The notes under the pieces: generated by a model
The model's database searches: none
Seen by the model: the letters and a program-made list of their open reading frames with translations, nothing else
Told to the model about the DNA's origin: nothing
Source of the DNA: Actinomadura luteofluorescens
GTDB lineage: Bacteria; Actinomycetota; Actinomycetes; Streptosporangiales; Streptosporangiaceae
Direction of reading: 5' to 3'
Assembly: GCF_013409365.1 (NCBI RefSeq)
Contig: NZ_JACCBA010000001.1
Span: 7,626,001 to 7,690,000 of the forward strand
Length of the DNA: 64,000 nucleotides
Part shown: positions 29,934 to 38,646 of the stretch, piece by piece
Layout of the letters: each line of letters opens with the position of its first letter
Position numbering within the stretch: the first letter of the stretch is position 1
Program-made: the position numbers and the translations under genes

Positions 29934-30590
29934 ATGCTCGAAGTCATCGGCGCCGGGTTCGGCCGCACCGGCACCTTCTCCCTCAGGGCCGCGCTGGAGA
30001 CGCTCGGCTTCGGCCCGTGCCACCACATGCTCGGGATGCTGGAGCGCCAGGAGGAGATCCCGCTGTGGCGGCGCGCCGCCCAGGGCGGCCCCACCGACTG
30101 GGACGAGGTCTACCGCGGGTACCGGTCCAGCGTCGACTGGCCGGGCACCCGGTTCTGGCGGGAGCTGACGGAGTTCTACCCGAAGGCGAAGGTCATCCTT
30201 ACCGTCCGGGACTCCCAGCGCTGGTACGACAGTGCCGCGTCGACCATCCACCGCGCCGCCATGGACCCCGCGCCTCCCGCGACGCCCGTCCTCGCCCAGA
30301 TGCGGGCGATGTCGAGGGAGGTCGTGTGGGACGGCCAGTTCGGTGGGCGGTTCACCGACCCCGACCACGCGCGGCGCGTCTTCGCCGAGCACAACGAGGC
30401 GGTGCGCCGCGAGGTGGACCCGGACCGGCTGCTGGTCTTCGAGGTCGCCCAGGGCTGGGAGCCGCTGTGCGACTTCCTCGGCGTCGCGGTGCCGGACGAG
30501 CCGTTCCCCCGCTCCAACGACCGGGACGGCTTCGAGTCGCTGCTGCGCGAGCACGCCGCCGGCGGCCCCGACGCCGTCCCGGCGTCCTGA
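29934..30590 (+). CDS. Sulfotransferase family protein (PAPS-type)
   Basis: 218 aa. The N-terminal phosphosulfate-binding loop reads VIGAGFGRTGTFSLRAALE, typical of the Sulfotransfer_4-type family, and VILTVRDSQRWYDSA matches the 3'-phosphate-binding strand. It ends near GWEPLCDFLGVAVPDEPFPRS, also standard. It likely moves sulfate from PAPS to a phenol, here probably the type III PKS product encoded just upstream. ATG has GAAGGAG. Some family members bind NAD(H) instead of PAPS, so assignment of PAPS rests on context. Confidence 0.82.
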   Translation: MLEVIGAGFGRTGTFSLRAALETLGFGPCHHMLGMLERQEEIPLWRRAAQGGPTDWDEVYRGYRSSVDWPGTRFWRELTEFYPKAKVILTVRDSQRWYDSAASTIHRAAMDPAPPATPVLAQMRAMSREVVWDGQFGGRFTDPDHARRVFAEHNEAVRREVDPDRLLVFEVAQGWEPLCDFLGVAVPDEPFPRSNDRDGFESLLREHAAGGPDAVPAS

Positions 30591-30593
30591 GCG

Positions 30594-31343
30594 ATGCCCG
30601 GAGCGCTTGGGGGAGAGGCCGGGTGGTTCCGCCGGTTCCACCCGGCGGACGAGGGGGCGCCGCGGCTGCTGTGCTTCCCCTACGCGGGCGCGTCCGCGAG
30701 CGCCTACCACGGCCTCTCCGAGACGCTCAGCCCGGCGGCCGACGTCACCGTCGTCCAGTACCCCGGACGGCAGGACCGCCGCCGGGAGCCGGTGGCGGTG
30801 GACCTCGCGGAGCTGGCCGGCCGGCTCGCGGCCGAGGTGGCCGGGCTGCCGCCGGCGGCGTTCTTCGGCCACAGCATGGGGGCGATCGTGGCCTTCGAGG
30901 TGGCGCGGCGGCTCGCCGCGCCGCCCCCGGTCCTGTTCGTGTCGGGGCGCCGCTCCCCGGCGCGCAGCCGCCAGGAGCGCACGCACCCCATGGGGGACCG
31001 CGAGCTGCTGGACGACATGGCCCGCCTCGGCGGGACGGACGCGCGGCTGCTGGACAGCCCCGCGTTCGTCCGGATGATCATGCCCGTGGTGCGCGGCGAC
31101 TACCAGGCGATCGACACCTACCGCTACGAGCCCGGCCCGCCGCTCGCCTGCCCGATCGTGGTGCTGGCGGGCGACGCCGACCCGATGACCCCGGTCGAGG
31201 ACGCGCTGGCCTGGCGGGAGCACGGCTCCGGCGGTGGCGCCGAGTTCGTCCTCCCCGGCGGGCACTTCTTCCTCGACGACCACCGGGAGCGGATCGCGGA
31301 GATCGTCCTCGACCGGCTGGCGGTGGACCGCACAGCGATCTAG
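30594..31343 (+). CDS. Type II thioesterase
   Basis: 249 aa alpha/beta hydrolase of the editing-thioesterase type. Start region LLCFPYAGASASAYHGLSE, Ser94 in FFGHSMGAIVAFE, Asp in AGDADPMTP and His in LPGGHFFLDDH. These enzymes clear stalled or mis-primed acyl groups from carrier proteins of PKS/NRPS lines. Starts 3 bp after the sulfotransferase stop. Confidence 0.92.
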   Translation: MPGALGGEAGWFRRFHPADEGAPRLLCFPYAGASASAYHGLSETLSPAADVTVVQYPGRQDRRREPVAVDLAELAGRLAAEVAGLPPAAFFGHSMGAIVAFEVARRLAAPPPVLFVSGRRSPARSRQERTHPMGDRELLDDMARLGGTDARLLDSPAFVRMIMPVVRGDYQAIDTYRYEPGPPLACPIVVLAGDADPMTPVEDALAWREHGSGGGAEFVLPGGHFFLDDHRERIAEIVLDRLAVDRTAI

Positions 31344-31648
31344 CGGGCCTGTCTCGAAGTGGCCTTGGCCAGGCGCGCGAACGCGTGACCTGCCCGGTGC
31401 GGCGAAGCCGGAGGCGAGCTGTACCGGGCAGATCGCGAAGCAATGCCGTGTTCGCCGACGCCCGGTCACGTAGCGAGCCGCCAGGCGAGCGAAGTGGGCC
31501 GGGACTGGGCAACACAGCCGGTCGCTCTGTTCCGCGCGTCTTCCCGTCCCTCGTCCGCGCCGCCCCGGGCTGCCCGATGGGGCAGGACAAGAGGAGGAAC
31601 CGTTGGAGGCTCCTCAACCGCCGCCGCCCCGTACAGCCTCGGTGTCTT
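31344..31648. other. Gene-free stretch with hairpin-forming sequence
   Basis: No gene is apparent. It contains a 9-bp stem CTGCCCGGT/ACCGGGCAG (about 31390-31434) followed by ATCGCGAAGCAATGCC and later GTAGCGAGCCGCCAGGCGAG (about 31469-31488). That last block is also in the structured repeats at 3.1 and 53.9 kb, and the order stem then ATCGCG is similar, so this may be a diverged relative; the rest does not align. Confidence 0.4.
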
Positions 31649-33451
31649 GTGGACGCCATAGAGAACACCGCCGGATCCGTACCCCATGACGAGACGGACG
31701 CCCCGTTGTACCGCGACCCCCGGGCGCCGGTCGCGGCCCGCGTCGAGGACCTGCTCGCCCGCATGAGCCTGGACGACAAGATCGGCCAGATGACCCAGGC
31801 GGAGCGCCTGGAGGCCACCCCGGAGGACGTCACCGCCCACCGGCTCGGGTCGGTGCTGTCGGGCGGCGGGTCGGTGCCCTCGCCGAACGACCCCGTCACC
31901 TGGGCCGACATGTACGACGACTTCCAGCGCGCCGCCCTGGCCACCCCGCTCGGCATCCCGATCCTGTACGGCGTCGACGCGGTGCACGGGCACGGCAACG
32001 TGGTCGGCGCGACGCTCTTCCCGCACAACATCGGGCTCGGCGCGACCCGCGACCCCGCGCTGGTCCGCGACATCGGCGCCGTGGTGGCCGAGGAGGTGTC
32101 GGGCACCGGCATCACCTGGAACTTCGCGCCGTGCCTCGGGGTCGTCCGCAACCCGCGCTGGGGACGCACCTACGAGTCGTTCGGCGAGCTGCCCGAGCTG
32201 CCCACCGCCATGACGTCGTTCATCAGCGGGCTCCAGGGCCCGCGCGTCGGCCCCCGGCCCTCGGTCATGGCCACCGCGAAGCACTTCGTCGGGGACGGCG
32301 GCACCAAGGACGGCGACGACCAGGGCGACACGCGGCTCGCCGAGGAGGAGCTGCGGGCGCTGCACCTGCCGCCGTTCCTCGCCGCACTGGAGCGCGGCGT
32401 CGGGTCGGTCATGATCTCCCACAGCTCGTGGAACGGGCTGCGCCTGCACGGCCACCGGTACCTCGTCACCGAGGTGCTCAAGGAGGAGCTCGGCTTCTCC
32501 GGGATCGTCGTGTCCGACTGGAACGGCCTCGACATGATCTACGAGGCGGACGCGTTCGGCCCGGCCGAGGTCCGGGCGGCGGTCAACGCGGGCATCGACA
32601 TGGTGATGGTCCCCGAGGAGTGGCGGCGGTTCATCGAGACGCTGCGCGCCGAGGTGCTGGCCGGACGGGTGCCGGCGGCGCGGATCGACGACGCCAACCG
32701 GCGCATCCTGACCAGGAAGTTCGAGCAGGGCCTGTTCGAGCACCCGCTGACCGACCGCGCCTACACCGGGCGGATCGGCGGCGCCGAGCACCGCGCCCTG
32801 GCCCGCCGGGCCGTGGCCGCCTCCCTGGTGGTCCTCAAGAACGAGGGGGGCCTGCTCCCGCTCGCCCCCGGCATCGACGAGATCTTCGTCGCCGGGCGCA
32901 GCGCCCACGACATCGGGATGCAGTGCGGCGGGTGGACCGTCAGCTGGCAGGGCGAGCCCGGGCCCGTCACCGTGGGGACCACGATCCTGGACGGCATCCG
33001 CGCCGCCGCGGGCCCCGGGACCACCGTCCGGTACCACCCGGACGGCCACGGGGCCGGCCCCTCCTGCAAGGTCGCCGTCGCGGTCGTGGGGGAGGAGCCG
33101 TACGCCGAGGACGAGGGCGACCGCCCGGCCGGGATGGGTCTGGACCCCGTGGACCTGGACACCATCGCGAGGCTGCGCGCCGCCGGGGTCCCCGTCGTGG
33201 TGCTGCTGGTGAGCGGGCGCCCCCTGGACATCGCGGCCGAGCTGCCCGGCTGGGACGCGCTGGTCGCCTGCTGGCTCCCCGGCACCGAGGGCCGGGGCGT
33301 CGCCGACGTGCTGTTCGGCGCCGCCGCCGCGACCGGGCGGCTGCCCGTCACCTGGATGCGCAGCGCCGACCAGCTGCCCATCACCCACGGCGACGGCCAG
33401 GACCCGCTCTTCCCCTACGGGTTCGGCCTGACCTACCCGGCCCGCCCGTGA
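31649..33451 (+). CDS. Glycoside hydrolase family 3 beta-glucosidase
   Basis: About 600 aa from GTG 31649. Family 3 layout: (beta/alpha)8 domain with DKIGQMTQAER, YGVDAVHGHGNVVGATLFPH, ATAKHFVGDGGT, the nucleophile Asp in GIVVSDWNGLDM, and a second alpha/beta domain with VVLKNEGGLLPL and FPYGFGLTYP. No signal peptide is seen, unlike the secreted GH3 enzymes of the DesR/OleR type that reactivate self-glucosylated macrolides. The start is uncertain; ATG 31577 in frame is an alternative. It overlaps the MATE pump by 4 bp (GTGA). May remove a protective sugar or recycle glycosides. Confidence 0.9.
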   Translation: MDAIENTAGSVPHDETDAPLYRDPRAPVAARVEDLLARMSLDDKIGQMTQAERLEATPEDVTAHRLGSVLSGGGSVPSPNDPVTWADMYDDFQRAALATPLGIPILYGVDAVHGHGNVVGATLFPHNIGLGATRDPALVRDIGAVVAEEVSGTGITWNFAPCLGVVRNPRWGRTYESFGELPELPTAMTSFISGLQGPRVGPRPSVMATAKHFVGDGGTKDGDDQGDTRLAEEELRALHLPPFLAALERGVGSVMISHSSWNGLRLHGHRYLVTEVLKEELGFSGIVVSDWNGLDMIYEADAFGPAEVRAAVNAGIDMVMVPEEWRRFIETLRAEVLAGRVPAARIDDANRRILTRKFEQGLFEHPLTDRAYTGRIGGAEHRALARRAVAASLVVLKNEGGLLPLAPGIDEIFVAGRSAHDIGMQCGGWTVSWQGEPGPVTVGTTILDGIRAAAGPGTTVRYHPDGHGAGPSCKVAVAVVGEEPYAEDEGDRPAGMGLDPVDLDTIARLRAAGVPVVVLLVSGRPLDIAAELPGWDALVACWLPGTEGRGVADVLFGAAAATGRLPVTWMRSADQLPITHGDGQDPLFPYGFGLTYPARP

Positions 33452-34833
33452 CCGCGCAGACGGCGCGGCCGCCGCAGGCGGTACGGGGCGCGCACCGGCG
33501 GCGGATCGCCCGCCTGGCGGTGCCCATGGCGGCCGCGCAGCTGCTCGCCATCATGGTGCCGATCGTGATCGTCGCCATCCTGGGCTGGATGGGCGACGAG
33601 GCCATCCGCGTCCGCTCGCTGTACTTCCCGCTGGCGTTCCTGTTCTTCGGGGTGCAGGTCGCGTTCGACGTCACCAACCAGACGATCACGGCGCTGCGGA
33701 CGGGGCGCGGCGAGCGGGACGTGGGGGCGACGACGATGAGCGTGGCCCTGGTCTGGCTCGGCACGGGGCTCGCGCTCGGGATCGGGCTGAGCCTGGCGGC
33801 ACCCGCCCTGGCGGACGTCCTCGGCGCGGACGCGCGGGGCGGGGACCTGTTCGTGCGGTTCCTGCGGTGGATGTCGCTCGCCAACCTGACGCTGGCGTGG
33901 CCGGTGCTGTGCGCGTCCGCGCTGCGCGGCGCGGGGCGCGCCGGGCCCGCGGCGCTGATCATGCTGGTGGGCAGTGCGGTGGAGGTCGCGGGGCTCGCGG
34001 TGCTGGGCTTCGGCTGCGGGCTGGACATCGCGGCGCTGCCGCTGGCGACGGCCCTCAACGGCCTCACCGCCGGGGCGTTCGGCATGGTGGTGCTCGCCCG
34101 GACGGGGCTGCTGAGGGAGTGGGGCTGGCGGCCGGAGGTCCTCGGGTACCTGCTGCGGACCGGCGTGCCGGTCAGCCTCACCAACATCGTGATGTTCGGC
34201 ATGAACTTCGCGTTCGTGATGATGCTCAAGCCGTTCGGCCCGGACGTCATCGCCGGCTTCGCGACCGCGACGACGGTCCAGAACCTCGTCATCATGCCGG
34301 CCGTCGTGCTCGGCTCCGCGGCGGCCATCGTGATGAACCAGAGCCTGGGGGCGTCCGGCCGGGAGCAGGTCGCCGCCGTGCTCGGCGCCGCGCTGCGCAT
34401 GACGCTGGCCGTGTACGCCGTGATCGTCCCCGTGCTGTGGCTGCTGCGCGGCGCCGTCGGCCACCTGACCGCCGAGAACGCGCGGATCGCGGGCGAGACC
34501 GCGCGCTACATCGCGATCGTGGGCCCGAGCTTCGTGGTCCTCGGGCTGGTGCTCACCGCGCTCATGGCGCTGGAGCAGACCGGCGGCGCCCGCCTGGCGC
34601 TCGCCGCGTCGGCGGTGTACGTCGCCGGGTCGGTCGGCATCGGCGCGCTGGCGGGCCGGGGCGCCGGCGGCCCGGTCCCGCTGTACGCGACGATCGCCGC
34701 CATGAACGCCGCCGGGGTGCTCGCGGTGCTCGCCGCGGTGGCGTTCACGCGCGCCCAGGACCGGCGCAGGCGGACGTCGCGCGAGGAGCCCGCCTGGGGC
34801 GCCGCGCCGCCGTCCCCCGTCCGCCCGGACTGA
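33448..34833 (+). CDS. MATE-family efflux transporter
   Basis: 461 aa with about twelve hydrophobic helices in two halves, as in NorM/DinF-type proteins (IARLAVPMAAAQLLAIMVPI in helix 1; GTGLALGIGLSLAAPALADV later). It uses Na+ or H+ gradients to export drugs. GTG start coupled to the GH3 gene, so glycosidase and pump are made together. Likely product export or self-protection. Confidence 0.88.
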   Translation: MTAQTARPPQAVRGAHRRRIARLAVPMAAAQLLAIMVPIVIVAILGWMGDEAIRVRSLYFPLAFLFFGVQVAFDVTNQTITALRTGRGERDVGATTMSVALVWLGTGLALGIGLSLAAPALADVLGADARGGDLFVRFLRWMSLANLTLAWPVLCASALRGAGRAGPAALIMLVGSAVEVAGLAVLGFGCGLDIAALPLATALNGLTAGAFGMVVLARTGLLREWGWRPEVLGYLLRTGVPVSLTNIVMFGMNFAFVMMLKPFGPDVIAGFATATTVQNLVIMPAVVLGSAAAIVMNQSLGASGREQVAAVLGAALRMTLAVYAVIVPVLWLLRGAVGHLTAENARIAGETARYIAIVGPSFVVLGLVLTALMALEQTGGARLALAASAVYVAGSVGIGALAGRGAGGPVPLYATIAAMNAAGVLAVLAAVAFTRAQDRRRRTSREEPAWGAAPPSPVRPD

Positions 34834-34991
34834 CCGCCGGGCCGACCGTCCGCCCGGACGCGCCGCGCCGTCCCGTCCCCTCGAAGGTGCGCCCGATCGG
34901 CGCTGGGCGGGCCGCGCGGGCGTGCATAGCGTGAGCCGCGCCTGCCCGTCCGGGCGGCCCTGCCCGGACGCCGCCGCAGCGAGAGGACACC

Positions 34992-36371
34992 ATGGGCGAG
35001 ACCACTGAACCCGCGACCACGGCCATGCCGGACTACGCGGACATCCGGCGGATCAACGTGACGACCCTGCGCGACGGGGTGGCCCCTGGCCACCTGTTCA
35101 TGTCACCGCAGTCCATCATGGAGCCCGGCGCCCCGCACGGCCTCCAGATCACCGACGACCGGGGGCGGGTGGTCTGGTACCTCCCGTTGCCGGAGGGGGA
35201 GTACGCCACCAACCTGCGCGTGCAGCGCTACCAGGGGCGGCCGGTGCTGACCTGGTGGCAGGGCGAGGCGACCAGCACCGGCGTCGGCATGGGCACCTGC
35301 TACGTCGCCGACACCTCCTACCGGGTGATCGCCTCGGTCCGGCTCGGCGGCGACCGCCCGGCCGACCTGCACGAGTTCCTGCTGACCGACCGCGGCACCG
35401 CGCTGGTCGTCGGCTACCAGAACAGGTCGTGGGACCTGACGCCGGTCGGCGGTTCCGCGGACGGCACGGCGATCGACAGCGTCGTCGAGGAGATCGACGT
35501 GGCGACCGGCGAGGTGCTGCTGCACTGGAGCGGCCTGGAGCACATCCCGCTCGGCGAGAGCGACCTGCCCGTGGCGCTGGCCGGGGACGGGCCCTGGGAC
35601 CACCTGCACGTCAACGCCGTCGGCGTGGACGACGACGGCGACCTGGTGATCACCGCCCGCAGCTCCCAGGCGGTGTACAAGGTCGACCGGCGGACGGGCG
35701 AGGTGCGCTGGAAGCTCGGCAGCGGCGCCAGCACGTTCGCGCTCGGCGTGGGGGTGCGGTTCAACTGGCCGCACGACGCGCAGCCCGTCGGCGGGAACGT
35801 CCACCGCATCTTCGACAACGGGGCCAACATCGGCATGCTCGGGTACGAGTCGCGGGTGGTGTGGATCCGCGTCGACCCCGGGAACGGCGTCGCGACGCAC
35901 GTCAGGCAGATCACCCACCCCGAGCACCTGTCGTGCCCGGTGGAGGGCGGCGCGTACGGGCTGCCGAACGGCAACACGCTGGTCGGCTGGGGAGCCGCGG
36001 GACGGATCTCGGAGTTCTCCCCGGAGGGCGAGCTGCTGTTCGACGCCGAGATGCCCGAGGGGCCCCTGTGGAGCACCTACCGGGTCTACCGGCACGAGTG
36101 GCACGGGCGGCCGGAGGCGCCGCCGCAGGCGCGCTTCGACGGCGGCCAGGTCCACGCGGTCTGGAACGGCGCCACCGGCGTCGCCCGCTGGCGGCTGGCG
36201 GCCGGCCCGTCCGAGGACGGCCTGCGCGAGGTCGACACCGTGGAATGGGACGGCTTCGACACCGCCGTCAAGCTGCCCGACGCGCACGGGGCCGCCTTCG
36301 TGAGGGTCGACGCGCTCGACGCGGACGGCCGCACGATCGGCTCCTCGCCCGTCACGCCGGTCGAGCGCTGA
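34992..36371 (+). CDS. Arylsulfotransferase family protein 2
   Basis: 459 aa, no signal peptide. Propeller motifs shared with the copies at 24181 and 49293: [80 protein letters not shown] followed by [28 protein letters not shown]. The WPHD His aligns with the WQHD His of the paralogues. Closer to copy 3 than to copy 1, which has an export signal and linker. It follows the MATE gene after 158 bp and precedes a GT2 gene by 22 bp. The acceptor is unknown; cytoplasmic sulfate transfer from a sulfated phenol is the expected chemistry. Confidence 0.85.
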   Translation: MGETTEPATTAMPDYADIRRINVTTLRDGVAPGHLFMSPQSIMEPGAPHGLQITDDRGRVVWYLPLPEGEYATNLRVQRYQGRPVLTWWQGEATSTGVGMGTCYVADTSYRVIASVRLGGDRPADLHEFLLTDRGTALVVGYQNRSWDLTPVGGSADGTAIDSVVEEIDVATGEVLLHWSGLEHIPLGESDLPVALAGDGPWDHLHVNAVGVDDDGDLVITARSSQAVYKVDRRTGEVRWKLGSGASTFALGVGVRFNWPHDAQPVGGNVHRIFDNGANIGMLGYESRVVWIRVDPGNGVATHVRQITHPEHLSCPVEGGAYGLPNGNTLVGWGAAGRISEFSPEGELLFDAEMPEGPLWSTYRVYRHEWHGRPEAPPQARFDGGQVHAVWNGATGVARWRLAAGPSEDGLREVDTVEWDGFDTAVKLPDAHGAAFVRVDALDADGRTIGSSPVTPVER

Positions 36372-36393
36372 CCGGCCGGCCCGGGGACCGGAC

Positions 36394-37482
36394 ATGAAGG
36401 TATGGGAAACCCAGGAGTTCCTCTTCGGCGACGGACCGGACGCCAGGGTCCTCGACTATCCGCACTACGGGCTGGAACTGGCTCTGGCGCGCCTCCGCCG
36501 GCGCAACCCGCCTGCCGCGCCGTGGTGGAGACGGTACGTCAGGACGTGGCAGACCTTCGAGCCGGGCCGGGCGCTCCCGGACGAAGGCGGTGCGAAGGAG
36601 AACGAGCCGCTCATCTACGGCCTCTCCCAGGTCTGGAACGAGGACGACGTCATCTACGCCACCGTCAGGAACCTCTTCCTTGAGGGGGCCGACGAGGTCT
36701 TCGTCCTGGACGACGCCTCCGACGACGACTCCGCGTCGGAGGCGGAGGCCGCGGGCGCGACCGTCCTGCGGGACGAGAGCGACGGGAAGTTCGACGAGCT
36801 CCGTCGCACCAGGCGGATGCTGGAGGTCGTCGACGAGCGGACCGGGGCCGCGGGACGGCCGGTGTGGTGGATCGTCGTGGACGCCGACGAGTTCCCGCGC
36901 GGCCCGGAGGGCGCCACGATCCGCGACCTCGTCCGGACGCTGCCGGCGTCGGTGGACACCGTCGGCAGCCGCGTCCTGGAGCACTACCCGGGCCGGGCGT
37001 CGGCGCCGAAGCCCCGCCACCATCCGCTGGACGAGCTGCCGAACGCCCGCCGGCACGACAACCCGTCATGCCCGGCGGGCCACTGGAAGCACCAGCTGCT
37101 CCGCGTCCGCGAGCCCGGCTCGCTCCGCTTCATGTTCGGCCGGCACACCATCGCGGCGCCGCCCGGCAGGAGGCCCGTCGTGGAGAGCGAGGCGTCCCTG
37201 CTGATGCACCACTTCCCGCTGCGGGGCCGGGAGTGGACGGAGGAGAAGTTCCGGCTGGCGGGGTCGGCGTCCGGCCGCTACGGCGCGAGCTCGGACTCGT
37301 TCGTCAAGCGGCGGCTGGAGAAGCGGCTGCGGATGCTCGGCCACGCGTACGCGGAGGAGTACCACCTGCTGCCCAACATGTTCCCGGGGGAGCCGCGGAC
37401 GGGCACGTCGGTGCGGGACTGGCGGGAACTGGTCCCGCCGGCGGAACGCGCCTGCGCGCACGAGCCCGGCGCCCCCATGTGA
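36394..37482 (+). CDS. Family 2-like glycosyltransferase
   Basis: 362 aa. GT-A features: LIYGLSQVWNEDDVIYATVR, VFVLDDASDDDS and IVVDADEFPRGPE, the last two giving the DxD-type acidic pairs that hold the metal and nucleotide sugar. No membrane helix. The C-terminal third (SEASLLMHHFPLRGREWTEE, EKRLRMLGHAYAEEYHLLPN) is basic and helical. Likely a tailoring transferase for the cluster product. Last gene of the long rightward run; a terminator follows. Confidence 0.8.
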   Translation: MKVWETQEFLFGDGPDARVLDYPHYGLELALARLRRRNPPAAPWWRRYVRTWQTFEPGRALPDEGGAKENEPLIYGLSQVWNEDDVIYATVRNLFLEGADEVFVLDDASDDDSASEAEAAGATVLRDESDGKFDELRRTRRMLEVVDERTGAAGRPVWWIVVDADEFPRGPEGATIRDLVRTLPASVDTVGSRVLEHYPGRASAPKPRHHPLDELPNARRHDNPSCPAGHWKHQLLRVREPGSLRFMFGRHTIAAPPGRRPVVESEASLLMHHFPLRGREWTEEKFRLAGSASGRYGASSDSFVKRRLEKRLRMLGHAYAEEYHLLPNMFPGEPRTGTSVRDWRELVPPAERACAHEPGAPM

Positions 37483-37520
37483 GGGAGCCGCGAGCGGGCC
37501 CCTCATATGGGCCCGCGAGC

Positions 37521-37551
37521 GGGCCGGGCGGCTTCGCGGGCCGCCCGGCCC
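37521..37551. terminator. Bidirectional terminator between convergent runs
   Basis: A perfect 12-bp stem GGGCCGGGCGGC/GCCGCCCGGCCC (37521-37532 with 37540-37551) with loop TTCGCGG sits between gene ends at 37482 and 37558. Confidence 0.85.
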
Positions 37552-37557
37552 CGCCCG

Positions 37558-38646
37558 TCACCGGTGCTCGTCGAGGAAACCGACGATGTGCCCGAACACG
37601 TCCAGGGCGGCGCCGCGGCCGATGAACGGGTCCACGTGCCCGTAGCCGGGGATCTCGACGTAGCGCGCGTCGAGCCGCGGGTGCCGTGCCGCCAGGACGT
37701 CGTGGCACAGCTTGTTGGCGTCCAGCCAGAGCCCGTTCTCGCTTCCGGACATCAGCAGGACGGGGCAGTCGATGCGGTCCGCGCTGTCCAGGGCGTTCTC
37801 CGGCAGCGCGCTGTAGCGTCCGTCGGAGAGGTTCCACCGCACCACGGTGTGCGCCAGCTCGATGCGCCGCAGGTGCGGGATGACGCACATGGGCGCGCTG
37901 CCGAACAGGTCGGCCAGGCGCTCGTGGGTGCGCCGGTCCAGCTGGTCGTGGACGAACAGCGACGCGCCCACGCTCCAGGCGGAGTTGTGCAGCATCTGGC
38001 AGGTGGGGTCCGGGCAGTCCGCCCCGAGGGACGCCAGGGCGAACAGCGGGGTGTACTTCGACCGGAACCCGGCCTTGCGGAAGTCGACGGGGACGTGCCG
38101 GATGCGCCGCCGCAGCACCTCGAAACCGAAGTGCATGCGCAAGCGCGTCGAGGCGGCCAGCTTCGGTGTCAGGAACACGCCCTGCGCCACCACGCCGGCC
38201 AGTCCCGGAACGAGGCCCGCCGTCATGCTGAGCGACAGCGACAGCGCCCCCAGGCAGTGCGCCACGACGAACAGCCGCCGCCCGCCGATCCGCTCCCGGA
38301 TCCGCGCCACCGCCTCGGGAATGTCGTAGAGCGCGACGTCGTCGAAGCTGTAGCCCGCGCCGTCGTCGTCGTTGTAGGGGAGCCGGCAGCTGCCGCGCCA
38401 GTCCAGCAGCCACGGCTCGTAGCCCGCGTCGAGCAGCACGTCCACCAGGTTGCGGGTCTCCGGCAGGACGAACATGTCGGAGGACGCGGTGAGGCCGTGC
38501 AGCAGCAGCACCGCGGGCCGGTCGCCGTTCGCGGCGTCGTCGCGGGTCACGCGGGCCAGTGCCAGCTCGGTCCCGTCGGACGCCCGGAACGGGACGTGCT
38601 CGATCGCCGCGGCGCCGGGCCGCGCGTAGAGCGCTCGTGCGGTCAT
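37558..38646 (-). CDS. Alpha/beta hydrolase with Cys nucleophile
   Basis: 362 aa. Oxyanion region LLLHGLTASSDMFVLPE, nucleophile elbow VVAHCLGALSLS with Cys131 where Ser is usual, Asp side near SGSENGLWLDANK and His in GYGHVDPFIG. AHCxG hydrolases of this kind are known fused or adjacent to GMC cholesterol-oxidase-like proteins. The gene overlaps the ACP-reductase gene by 4 bp (ATGA). It could release, cyclise or transacylate a chain held on that ACP; the Cys suggests acyl transfer more than plain hydrolysis. Substrate unknown. Confidence 0.85.
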   Translation of the reverse strand: MTARALYARPGAAAIEHVPFRASDGTELALARVTRDDAANGDRPAVLLLHGLTASSDMFVLPETRNLVDVLLDAGYEPWLLDWRGSCRLPYNDDDGAGYSFDDVALYDIPEAVARIRERIGGRRLFVVAHCLGALSLSLSMTAGLVPGLAGVVAQGVFLTPKLAASTRLRMHFGFEVLRRRIRHVPVDFRKAGFRSKYTPLFALASLGADCPDPTCQMLHNSAWSVGASLFVHDQLDRRTHERLADLFGSAPMCVIPHLRRIELAHTVVRWNLSDGRYSALPENALDSADRIDCPVLLMSGSENGLWLDANKLCHDVLAARHPRLDARYVEIPGYGHVDPFIGRGAALDVFGHIVGFLDEHR

